From: JALORV01 sp963766365 | GTDB lineage: Bacteria > Pseudomonadota > Gammaproteobacteria > Burkholderiales > Burkholderiaceae_F | Assembly (NCBI GenBank): GCA_963766365.1 | Contig: CAVXZK010000005.1 | Location: 248,001-312,000, forward strand | Direction: 5' to 3' | DNA: 64,000 nucleotides | Part shown: positions 1 to 7,633 of the stretch, piece by piece | Position numbering within the stretch: position 1 is the stretch's first letter | How the letters are laid out: every line of letters starts with the position of its first letter | Notes under the pieces: generated by a model | Seen by the model: the letters and a program-made list of their open reading frames with translations, nothing else | What the model was told of the DNA's origin: nothing | Databases searched by the model: none | Made by a program: the position numbers and the translations under genes

Positions 1-450
1 GTCGAAGAGGATGTTCCAGACCGCCACCTGAAATGCAGCAGCACTCGTAGCGTCGGCGAACACGCCAAAGCTGGTCTGACCGGCATTCCAGAAGTCGCCG
101 GCCGCCTTGTTCGGGTAGGCGGCGTCGTAGAGCTTGCGCAGGTCGTCGTCGTTGATGGTGCTGGCTGCGTACGGATTGGGCCCGGAGTTAGCGACCTGAC
201 CCAGTTCGGCACAGAAGAACCGGAAAAACGAGTCGACGGGCTTGGTTCCGGTGTCCCAGAAGTTGCCGTTGAATTGGCCGCCCGTGCCGGTATACCCGGT
301 GACGCTCACCGCGGCGAAGCCGGCGCCGCCGCCCGGATTGTTAACGCTGAGTGGGCCGTTGCCGGGAATGTAGGTCCAGAATTCCGCGGCGTTCGCGGAT
401 GCGGCGCTGACCAGGATGGCGACCGCAGCGAGTGCGTGCTTGAGCTTCAA
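1..450 (-). CDS. Secreted protein, left-truncated, thioester-domain-like (probable PEP-CTERM type)
   Basis: This is the N-terminal 150 residues of a gene that runs off the left edge. It starts at TTG (450-448) with an AGGGG nine bases upstream; no ATG or GTG fits the frame. Residues 1-22 form a signal peptide (KLKH, a hydrophobic stretch, then SANA-A). The mature part is rich in Gly, Asn and aromatics. Cys80 lies in FFRFFCAEL, and Gln141 lies in FQVAVW near the cut end. A Cys in an aromatic context followed by QxA(V/I)W resembles Gram-positive thioester domains and secreted PEP-CTERM proteins with the same layout. The C-terminal anchor would lie outside the window, so PEP-CTERM sorting is inferred from the PEP-CTERM gene at 5781-7220. 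Function is unknown; an extracellular surface or biofilm role is likely. Confidence 0.7.
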   Translation of the reverse strand, partial: MKLKHALAAVAILVSAASANAAEFWTYIPGNGPLSVNNPGGGAGFAAVSVTGYTGTGGQFNGNFWDTGTKPVDSFFRFFCAELGQVANSGPNPYAASTINDDDLRKLYDAAYPNKAAGDFWNAGQTSFGVFADATSAAAFQVAVWNILFD

Positions 451-643
451 GGTGACTTCACCCCTGAAAGAATTGCGGTCCCGCAAACAGGGGATGCAGT
501 TAACGTGCCAGATAAGGCAAGTATCTGATTTTTAATACAAGTTTGGCTTGCCGAGACCGAGCGAGCCGCGTTCCGTAAGTTTCTTCGACAGATCGCGCGA
601 CGAATTCCCGCCTGGATTGCCGTCAGTCGGCGGCGCTCTGGAC

Positions 644-1864
644 TCAGACGATCAGGCGGCCGCGCACCGCGCGCTCAAGGGGATCGCTGAAACGCCACAC
701 AAAGGGCTTGTGCGCCATCGAGCGCGCCAGCCGCAGCAGCGGCGCGATCCGTCGGCTGCGAGGAAAGCTGCGCTTGATGGCCTGCGCGACGTCCTGCCGC
801 TGCCGCGACTGCGCCAGTTCGAGGACTTCAAGCATGAACGCCCGGTCGCTGTCATCGGCGGAGAACATATACGCAAGCTTTTCCGGATCGAAGCTGCCGG
901 CAGCAAAGCGCGGGCAACGATCCAGCTTGGCCAGGAGATAAAGGGTCGCCATGGTGCGGTAGCACTTGCTGCATTTGCCGCAGTTCTGAAAGCGGTTGGA
1001 TTCCCAGCACACCTGAAGCGAACCCATCGCCGCGGGCGAGTCAGCAATGAAGGAAGTTTTTTCAACGCGATTGAAACCGGCGCCGTCGTGAATGACCCTA
1101 AGCGTGCTGCTCGACATCAAATGGTCGGTGAGCGGGTGGGAGCCCCACGGAATGGGATCGTCGTAGCGATGAGTGGACGGAATCAGCAAGCGGGTGTACC
1201 GACCTTCCAGCGCGTGGGCGATGCTGGCAAGGGCGCAGCCGTGCGCTACCCGCCCCCAGTCCGCGAGCCGCCACCAGCGTGTCTGGTGCAGGTTCGTGGC
1301 GACGCCCACGAGAGATGCGCCGAAGCCGTCGATGGCATGCTCGAGTGTGTCGTACATCGCCCGAAACTCATCAGGGCGATCCAACGGGACGTCAAACCCC
1401 CACACGCAGACGAGATCATCGATCGGCCTCGCGCCAGGCAGTGCGGCGGGCCCATTGTTGGACAGCAAGGTGAACCACGCGTCCACACCACCTGAGAACA
1501 TCGACGCCGTCGCGGCAGGCTGCGGCGCGGGCCGGAGCTGCACCGCTTCCGCCTCGATCGGGACCGGCTTGAGCTTGGGATACCAGCTACTCCAGACGCG
1601 CATGAGTTCCTGCACGTCTGCCAGCAATTCGCGATCGACCGGCCCAGGCAGCCTCAGGGCCTCGCCGACGTTGACTGCGAGCGGCGCCAGCAGGACCAGC
1701 CACGAATTGGCGGAGCCGGTGAGGTAGCTGGAATGACTGGCTGGCACGTCGAGCCAATAAGTCTCCGACGGGAAGGACCCAGCCTCGCTGATGACCTCGG
1801 CCCGCAGGCGCGCGCGATCGCCCCCGAGTTCGGAGCGCGTTAACTCAATGTTCCTGACAAACAT
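644..1864 (-). CDS. QueC-like PP-loop ATPase with a zinc-binding cysteine cluster
   Basis: The protein has 406 residues from the ATG at 1864; a GTG at 1906 would add 14, and neither start has a clear ribosome-binding site. Residues 124-129 (SGGVDA) are a PP-loop ATP-pyrophosphatase motif, with Ala where the canonical SGGxDS has Ser. Cys286, Cys295, Cys298 and Cys301 reproduce the C-x8-C-x2-C-x2-C zinc site of QueC (7-cyano-7-deazaguanine synthase). QueC is about 230 residues, so this protein carries some 120 extra N-terminal residues and about 100 C-terminal ones. Adenylation of a carboxylate or carbonyl followed by amide or nitrile formation is family chemistry; the substrate is unknown. No queD, queE or folE is nearby, so preQ0 synthesis is unlikely. 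It sits beside an AsnB-like ATPase and two methyltransferases, suggesting modification of a glycan or small molecule. Confidence 0.72.
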   Translation of the reverse strand: MFVRNIELTRSELGGDRARLRAEVISEAGSFPSETYWLDVPASHSSYLTGSANSWLVLLAPLAVNVGEALRLPGPVDRELLADVQELMRVWSSWYPKLKPVPIEAEAVQLRPAPQPAATASMFSGGVDAWFTLLSNNGPAALPGARPIDDLVCVWGFDVPLDRPDEFRAMYDTLEHAIDGFGASLVGVATNLHQTRWWRLADWGRVAHGCALASIAHALEGRYTRLLIPSTHRYDDPIPWGSHPLTDHLMSSSTLRVIHDGAGFNRVEKTSFIADSPAAMGSLQVCWESNRFQNCGKCSKCYRTMATLYLLAKLDRCPRFAAGSFDPEKLAYMFSADDSDRAFMLEVLELAQSRQRQDVAQAIKRSFPRSRRIAPLLRLARSMAHKPFVWRFSDPLERAVRGRLIV

Positions 1865-2122
1865 GGCAGCCGAGGCGCGATCCGAGGTCCTGCCGGACGG
1901 GCTCACGTGACGGGATGAAGCCGAAGCGTCCCGACCCGATCGGCAGGATCACTCCACGCATCGCCTAGCACATCGAGTCCGCTAGCCTTCTAGAAATTCG
2001 AACTTAGCATCTTGATGACGAGTTCGAGATGCCCGGTTTGGGTGTCCTTGCGCCTGGGCAAAGGCCATTCATGTCATCGCCACAATCAGGGTACATCGCG
2101 CCGGACTGGTGGAACCTCTTGG

Positions 2123-3667
2123 TCAGGCCGTCTGCTGAGGCCTGTCCAGGGCATGCCGCTCGAGTTGTGTCGCCCACAGGATCCTTTCGGGATTGAACCA
2201 GAACACGGAATGGCGGGCGTCCGCATGGCCCAGAAGTCCCATCAATCGTGGCAGCACGGCCAGTCGATCCACCCATGAGTCGCGCCGCCGAACCAGGTAG
2301 GCGGCCATGTCCAGGGCCAGTCGCGCGTTGTAGCAACGCCTCGACAACTGCGACAACCTCGTTGCGCGCCGATCCGACTCCGCCAGCGCGTAAGGCAGGT
2401 GCGCCCATTGCGGATACCCCCTGGAGAGAGCATCGGTGTGAAACGTCTTGTCGACGAGCTCCTCACCGGGAATGGACGTCAGGTAGTCAAAGAGCTGGTG
2501 GTCGAGGAACGGCATGTACAGAAGGGTGTCTGTCCGAAACATGCAGCAGCTGTAGAGCGCGATCTCGCGCCTGGTCCGATTATCGAAGAAGAAGGACGCA
2601 ACCGGACTGGGCTGCCTGCCGTATTTGGAGGCCGCTACCGCCGCCCGTGCTACGGCTCGCTCACGGGAAAAGCGCCGATGAGCCGGTGGCCGGAGCCAGC
2701 GCTGCAACTCGCTTTCCGCCGATGCGAAGAGGTCCGAGACGAATTGCTCGGCCTTTCCCGCGCGCAATGCCCTCAGCCGCTCCGGCGATGAAAAGAGACC
2801 CGCGGACAGTACGTCGCCGCCCAGCCCGTCATACACGGTTACCTTCCTTTTGTTCACCCAGTCACACATTGACATGGCCCAGGTGTGCTCATCGGAACAG
2901 AAGCTTGTAACCAGGTTCTTTCTGAGCGCTGCTGACACGAAGGACGGCTCCCGGGCAATGACCTCATGGCGCTGGCCCAAGGCTCGGCAAAGCGCTCCCG
3001 CGACCCGGACATCTTCGAGAGACTTCGACTCCGAGGTGACGCATCGCAGGGAATCGGCGTCCTGTGCGACGCCTGAGTGAACCAGCTCGAACAGAATGTG
3101 CCGGGAGTCTCTTCCGCCACTGAGCGGATGGACAACATCGCCCACCGGCGGACGGCACTGCATCGCTTGCCGGAAGAGGCTTACGAAATCGTCCAACCGG
3201 CCGCTCCGCGAAATGGCGCAACCGATGTGAGGGACGTAATTGCGATGATTTCTGAGCAATCCCTCCGGGGTCCAGCGCCAGTCCGCCGCGGGAGGCACAA
3301 CCCGGATGCTTCGGAACGGTGTGTCGTCTTCGAGGAAGAAGCCGATGCGAAGGAAGACGGCGATGGCGTCGTCGTCGAAATCCTGAAGACCGACGCACTC
3401 GAGCAGTTCAACCAGGGAGGTGGAGACGCAGAACTCGCCTTCCCGGCAGTAGTAGAAGAGTGGGTAAAGGCCAAAGCGGCAATTCCTGATCTCGAGCGCA
3501 GTGCCGTCCCAGCGCCACGATGCATAGACGCCGTCCTGAACGGAGGCTGACTCGTCACCAAGTCGGTGGCCGACAATGAATTGAAGGTCGCCCTCCGGCC
3601 GCACTTCGCCGTCGATGACCTTCAGGTGCAGGCGAGGGGGCGTGCCGAAGTCAGGCGGATCAGTCAT
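2123..3667 (-). CDS. Asparagine synthetase-like PP-loop enzyme lacking the glutaminase Cys
   Basis: The 514-residue protein starts at ATG 3667. Residues 183-188 (SGGRDS) are the PP-loop of the asparagine synthetase family, followed by a synthetase-like domain with YDGLGGDVLSAG and a C-terminal PFLDHQLFDYL block. The N-terminal half keeps features of the class II glutamine amidotransferase fold (RFGLYPLFY near residue 65, STSLVELL near 83), but there is no Cys at position 2, so glutamine hydrolysis by the usual mechanism is not expected. Ammonia or another amine would have to serve as nucleophile. Related proteins occur in exopolysaccharide and exosortase loci. It is flanked on the same strand by a QueC-like ATPase and two methyltransferases. 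The product is unknown; amidation or ligation on a glycan or secreted metabolite is inferred. Confidence 0.75.
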   Translation of the reverse strand: MTDPPDFGTPPRLHLKVIDGEVRPEGDLQFIVGHRLGDESASVQDGVYASWRWDGTALEIRNCRFGLYPLFYYCREGEFCVSTSLVELLECVGLQDFDDDAIAVFLRIGFFLEDDTPFRSIRVVPPAADWRWTPEGLLRNHRNYVPHIGCAISRSGRLDDFVSLFRQAMQCRPPVGDVVHPLSGGRDSRHILFELVHSGVAQDADSLRCVTSESKSLEDVRVAGALCRALGQRHEVIAREPSFVSAALRKNLVTSFCSDEHTWAMSMCDWVNKRKVTVYDGLGGDVLSAGLFSSPERLRALRAGKAEQFVSDLFASAESELQRWLRPPAHRRFSRERAVARAAVAASKYGRQPSPVASFFFDNRTRREIALYSCCMFRTDTLLYMPFLDHQLFDYLTSIPGEELVDKTFHTDALSRGYPQWAHLPYALAESDRRATRLSQLSRRCYNARLALDMAAYLVRRRDSWVDRLAVLPRLMGLLGHADARHSVFWFNPERILWATQLERHALDRPQQTA

Positions 3668-3756
3668 CTCGAGTCACCCGCCTGGCCATGTGGCGAGGTC
3701 CTCGTTCCAGAGCGCGGTTGCCTGCATTGACGAGAGCCTGATGGGAGCCAACTGTT

Positions 3757-4464
3757 TCAATCCGGAACCGTTTCGTAATGGCGGATGGCCCTCTCGAGTC
3801 GCTCTTGACTCATCGACTTGGGCGCGTCGAACACGGCGATCCGGCCGCCGACATGGTGCCCCATCGCCGCAAAGTCCTCGATTACCGCGTACTGCGGACG
3901 ACCGACATAGTCATCGACGATGATCGACCATCCGCGCTCGTTCCAGAGCATGCGCAGTGCCTTGAGGGCACAGGCAACGCGGAACCGGCCGTCGACGAGG
4001 ACCAGGTCAGGCAACGGTCCGCCTGCGAAACACTCGGGTGGAGGATCCGAGTAGCGGCGAAACCGTTCCAGCCTTCCTGCGGACATGCTCGATGTGCGAA
4101 GCGGATAGCCCCAGAAGCCGGTCAGTCCGATGTCGGCGTAATGGAAGGTTTGGCCGACGCCACTGGCGAACCCGTCCTGCCGGATCTTCTTCTGCACACT
4201 CTTCAGAAAGTACCGGTCCGAGTCGACAGCGATGAAGTTCACGCCCATTTGAGCCGCAACGTATGTAGTGCCGCCGGTGCCGTATTCGAGATATCTTCTG
4301 GAACCCCTGAGCTTCCCGGTGAACCACTCGGCTGCCTCCACGGAGTCGAAGTGTGGCGCCGTGGCTACGTCGAAACCGAACAGACGCTGCTTGACGAAGA
4401 ACCTGAGCAGTTCGAGGTTGATCCCAGCGTCTTCCTTCAGCAGGGAACGGAAATCTCGTGGCAC
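3757..4464 (-). CDS. SAM-dependent methyltransferase-like protein
   Basis: The 235-residue protein starts at GTG 4464, with GAAGG about eleven bases upstream. Residues 60-67 (EYGTGGTT) followed by IAVDSD form a variant of class I methyltransferase motif I and its acidic beta-2 end. LVDGRFRVACAL near residues 156-167 corresponds to the motif IV to V region, and WSIIVDDYVGR follows. This pattern is seen in orphan methyltransferase-like proteins of polysaccharide loci. The substrate cannot be read from sequence. It lies between the AsnB-like gene and a second methyltransferase, with gaps of 89 and 193 bp, all on one strand, so co-expression is likely but tight coupling is not shown. Confidence 0.65.
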   Translation of the reverse strand: MPRDFRSLLKEDAGINLELLRFFVKQRLFGFDVATAPHFDSVEAAEWFTGKLRGSRRYLEYGTGGTTYVAAQMGVNFIAVDSDRYFLKSVQKKIRQDGFASGVGQTFHYADIGLTGFWGYPLRTSSMSAGRLERFRRYSDPPPECFAGGPLPDLVLVDGRFRVACALKALRMLWNERGWSIIVDDYVGRPQYAVIEDFAAMGHHVGGRIAVFDAPKSMSQERLERAIRHYETVPD

Positions 4465-4657
4465 GCGGGGCTACCTTCGGGGTTCGGCTGTTCGAAGCAC
4501 AGCGACATTTTCGCGCGGGCGCAAAGCCGACACCACGAGCGAACTCGACCTTCGGCGTCTCGGTCCGACTTGTCGCGTGACCCGGCTGGCTTTGGTCATG
4601 GCCCGATGATTCCATAACTCATCGACCGGCCGCGACTCGGAATTGGTTTCGTCGCTG

Positions 4658-5392
4658 CTAGGTCCTGCGTCGCGAAAGCGCCAAGAGGGTATGGCCCAGC
4701 ATGAGCCGTTCCTTGGCGCGCGTCAGAGTTTCCCGGCTGACGACACGCTCAAGCATTGAGTTCAGTTTCACAGAATTGACCAGTCGAAGGACACCCTGAT
4801 CGCCCATCGGAAGCATCGACGTCATTTCCAGGACTTCAAAGTGAGGAGACAGGAGGTCCTGCAGTGTTCTCGCATCCACCCACTGGCGCACCTGCCCCGG
4901 CTCGGGCATACCGACCCGGCTGCAGCGCTCCAGCACCGGCCTGTTCTGCGTGGCCAGCATCAGCATGCCCCGAGGGCGCAGAAGGTTGGCGGTGCGTGCG
5001 ATGAAGGCGGATTGGTCGGTCACGTGAGACAGGACTTCGAGCGCCGTTGCGACGTCGAATCCGCAGGATGGAAACTCGAACTCCATGAAGTTTGCGCTGA
5101 CGAAACTCACGTCGGGCATTCGCAATGCTGCACGATCGACGACGCGGTCCGCGAGGTCGACGCCGACGACTCGCCCGTAACTTCGCAACCTCTCGCAAAG
5201 CCAACCGGTGCCGCAACCGATGTCGATGATGTCGAGATCTTTCCGCCCGAGGCCTCGCAACCAGCGTTCGACAGCTTCCGCCTGTCGCAAGGAGACTTGC
5301 CCTATCGATTGTTCGCGAGTTGCGGCATTCCAGCGGTTCCACATCCGGCGCTGGTCCGGGATCGGAATGTCGAGACGAGAGGACTTGTCCAT
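4658..5392 (-). CDS. Class I SAM-dependent methyltransferase
   Basis: The 244-residue protein is read from ATG 5392; a GTG at 5410 would add six residues. DIGCGTGW at residues 57-64 is a canonical motif I, followed by VVGVDLADRVV (motif II), FDVATALEVLSHV (motif IV region) and LLRPRGMLMLATQNR (post-motif). The length and layout match small-molecule or UbiE/Coq3-like methyltransferases. The basic N-terminus DQRRMWNRWN is often seen in methyltransferases of glycan or lipid clusters. The acceptor is unknown. It is the most upstream gene of the minus-strand accessory cluster that includes two PP-loop ATPases, so a promoter for the group may lie in 5393-5780. Confidence 0.8.
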   Translation of the reverse strand: MDKSSRLDIPIPDQRRMWNRWNAATREQSIGQVSLRQAEAVERWLRGLGRKDLDIIDIGCGTGWLCERLRSYGRVVGVDLADRVVDRAALRMPDVSFVSANFMEFEFPSCGFDVATALEVLSHVTDQSAFIARTANLLRPRGMLMLATQNRPVLERCSRVGMPEPGQVRQWVDARTLQDLLSPHFEVLEMTSMLPMGDQGVLRLVNSVKLNSMLERVVSRETLTRAKERLMLGHTLLALSRRRT

Positions 5393-5780
5393 CGCGAACG
5401 TTCGCCGCACTCGGAGCCTTGGAGGACTGCACCGTCCGTCCAGCGGCCGCAGCTTGGGATCGGGCTTTGCGGATCGCCGCTTCGCGTCCCTAGCCCCTGA
5501 CCGCGATGAGACTCCGGATCCTCGAGCAGGGCAATACTGCGCGGGTGGTGGCGGTGGCAGCGCAGAGCAATGACCGGACGTTGAAGGAGGATGAGGACGC
5601 GCCGGCTGCCATACCGCGATGGCGCCGCCTGCACGACGGCAGTCGCAGGCGTATTTGTGGCTGGCAACAGAAACTTGTAGCTCGCTTAAAGCAGGCTTAC
5701 TCGAGCATCCCGACGGAGAGGCAATTCGTCAAAGGAAACAAGGGCCGTGTGCCGCACCGCGGCGTCGGCCCTCCCTCAAA
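5393..5780. other. Intergenic stretch without a convincing gene
   Basis: This 388-bp gap separates the methyltransferase start from the end of the PEP-CTERM gene. Open frames crossing it have no domain signature, no good ribosome-binding site and codon use typical of GC-driven shadows. It should hold the promoter of the minus-strand cluster below it and perhaps the 3' end signals of the PEP-CTERM transcript. I see no strong terminator hairpin. Confidence 0.4.
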
Positions 5781-7220
5781 TTACGCTCGACGACGCCTGA
5801 CCTTGGATGCGCCGAACATCGCAAGAAGACCAATCGCCAACAATAGAATCGTGCCGGGCTCGGGCACGGGTACCGGATCAGGGTCCGGATCGGGATCGGG
5901 GTCAGGATCAGGTACGAGAGATCCGAGTGGCTTGTAGAGGAAGACGTCCCCCGCGACGGGGTCGATCACGCCGAGATAGGCGTTGTATTCCTCCATGTAG
6001 AGCCACTTCCCGTATACGCCCGTGTAATCGCCTTTGATGGTGGGGATGTGAGGTCCGTCGCCAAGCACCTCGATCATCTCCAGAAACCATCCCGTCCCGA
6101 CGTCAAGTATCCCGTCGTCGTTGGAGTCGAGATCGTCAGGTGGTGTCAGGCGCCAAAGGCTGCTGCTTCCATCCCACAGCAGAAACCCACCAAGATCGGG
6201 GTCATACTGAATCCCAAACCGGCTGAAATCAGGCGCGGTCATGCCGGCTTCGATTGTCGGGACTACTTTGATTTCCCGGTTCACGTCGGGACCGCCCGGG
6301 TGGTCCAAGTCCCAGAAGCCAAACGAGTTTGCGGCCAACCCGCGGAGATAGAGGTTGTTGACGGTGTCAATTGAGGCAGAACCATGTCCGGTCTCACCCG
6401 TAACCGGCCGTCGACCGATCTTTTCCCAAGTGTCAGTGGACGGGTCCAGCCCTTGCACCGTGTACCGCCAAAGGTTGCCTTCGGTGTCGGTCACATAGAC
6501 AACATCCTTGCCGCCGATGTCGAGGTAGGCTGATGTCCCACGCAGATGATTCGTTCCGCCCACTGGCTGATTGTTTCGGTTCTGCCACATCTGTCCGCCG
6601 ACAACATCGGGGAACGCAGCCGGATTGACCTGAGAACCCGTTAAACCCGAAACCTTGTTCGCGTCAGCCTTGGCCGGGTCCCAGAAATACGGGCCTGTGT
6701 AGAGACCATTCGAGGGATCTCGCCAGCTCTGGCCTTCGCGCGACACGCCAATGACAGCCATGCGATTGACGTTGTTCAGGAAGAGTACGTTGTCCCAGCT
6801 CTCGCCTGACAGCGGCGCGTTCATCACGCCATCAACGGTGTGTTCTATTCCACCGGTTGAAGTGATTTGACTTGGCAAGGAACCGCGACTCCAGAGGCCC
6901 GTCTTGCCACTGAAAATATAGACCTCGTTGCCCTCGTCGCCGCCGGGGTAGTGATCACCGCCCCAGATATACAGATTGCCTCGACCAGCGTCCCAGGCGG
7001 CGCCACTCCAAGCGGAAATGTTCGTTCCTGGGCTCACCGTCGTTGGCCGTTGCGCTAGCGGTGTCCACACGCTCTGGAACGAGTTGACGTTCAGCTTCTG
7101 CCAGCTGTTAACGGACATGCTGCTTAGCGCATCCTCAATGATTCCAGACGATGCTTGACCGGAAATCGAAAGAAGGCAAGCGCACAGTACGGTACCGACG
7201 GGGAGGGACGGGCGAGTCAT
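5781..7220 (-). CDS. PEP-CTERM surface protein with propeller-like ectodomain
   Basis: The 479-residue protein starts at ATG 7220 with GAGGA ten bases upstream. It has an N-terminal signal peptide (about residues 1-25), a long ectodomain with repeated motifs such as LYIWGGDHY, VYIFSGKTG, VYVTDTEGNLWRY and FLLWDGSSSLWRL that suggest a kelch or beta-propeller fold, and a DSNDDGILD stretch that looks like a calcium-binding loop. The C-terminus has a run of Asp-Pro dipeptides, then VPVPEPG, a hydrophobic helix and KVRRRRA. That is a textbook PEP-CTERM sorting signal, processed by an exosortase in family members. The exosortase is not in this window. The protein is probably cell-surface or matrix-associated; its ligand is unknown. 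Confidence 0.9.
   Translation of the reverse strand: MTRPSLPVGTVLCACLLSISGQASSGIIEDALSSMSVNSWQKLNVNSFQSVWTPLAQRPTTVSPGTNISAWSGAAWDAGRGNLYIWGGDHYPGGDEGNEVYIFSGKTGLWSRGSLPSQITSTGGIEHTVDGVMNAPLSGESWDNVLFLNNVNRMAVIGVSREGQSWRDPSNGLYTGPYFWDPAKADANKVSGLTGSQVNPAAFPDVVGGQMWQNRNNQPVGGTNHLRGTSAYLDIGGKDVVYVTDTEGNLWRYTVQGLDPSTDTWEKIGRRPVTGETGHGSASIDTVNNLYLRGLAANSFGFWDLDHPGGPDVNREIKVVPTIEAGMTAPDFSRFGIQYDPDLGGFLLWDGSSSLWRLTPPDDLDSNDDGILDVGTGWFLEMIEVLGDGPHIPTIKGDYTGVYGKWLYMEEYNAYLGVIDPVAGDVFLYKPLGSLVPDPDPDPDPDPDPVPVPEPGTILLLAIGLLAMFGASKVRRRRA
5873..5913 (-). repeat. Hexanucleotide repeat encoding an Asp-Pro linker
   Basis: About six imperfect copies of a six-base unit (GGATCN/GGGTCN on the plus strand) encode consecutive Asp-Pro dipeptides just before the PEP-CTERM motif. 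The repeat forms a stiff acidic stalk between ectodomain and membrane signal and could change length by slippage without shifting the frame. Confidence 0.75.
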
Positions 7221-7460
7221 TGATTGGGATTCCTCACTGTGGGAGCGACCGTCGTCGGCTTCGCAACTGGACGAGTGCGCAGGCCGTAACTTTCAGTGCA
7301 AGACAAAGTCGGGCTTTGTTGCCGGCAGGATCAGCCAAGCGTCTGGCTTTGCAAGATTCGCGCCGAGGAGAAACTGCTACGCAAATTCAATGGCTGTGCA
7401 GAGTTGATGTGATCTCGTCGGGAATAGTCAATGTAAGTAACGTCGACGGTTGCTCAAGGC

Positions 7461-7494
7461 AAAAAAATCCCAAGCCATTTGATAACTTGGGATT
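7461..7494 (-). terminator. Rho-independent terminator of tRNA-Asn
   Basis: On the minus strand a 9-bp perfect stem (AATCCCAAG paired with CTTGGGATT) with an 11-base loop is followed by a run of seven T (plus-strand A run 7461-7467). It lies just downstream of the tRNA-Asn 3' end at 7502. Confidence 0.85.
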
Positions 7495-7501
7495 TGTTTT
7501 C

Positions 7502-7577
7502 TGGCTCCCCGACCTGGACTCGAACCAGGGACCTGCGGATTAACAGTCCGTCGCTCTACCGACTGAGCTATCGGGGA
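7502..7577 (-). tRNA. tRNA-Asn (GTT)
   Basis: A 76-base cloverleaf including an encoded CCA. The acceptor arms TCCCCGA and TCGGGGA pair, the T arm GGTTCGAGTCC is canonical, and the anticodon GTT corresponds to plus-strand 7542-7544. It is 57 bp downstream of tyrB on the same strand and followed by its own terminator. Confidence 0.97.
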
Positions 7578-7633
7578 ACACGAAGCCCACAAGTATAGCG
7601 ACGCCGGGATGGCCCCGCAAAGTTCGCAGCGCT

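Noticed and set aside
644..1906. QueC-like gene as part of an anti-phage system (QatC or Cap9 type)
   Set aside because: No QatA, QatB or QatD homologue, CD-NTase or effector is nearby; neighbours are methyltransferases, an AsnB-like gene and PEP-CTERM proteins.
2123..5392. Lasso peptide or other RiPP cluster, prompted by the AsnB-like enzyme
   Set aside because: No transglutaminase-like B protein, recognition element, ABC exporter or precursor peptide is visible around it.
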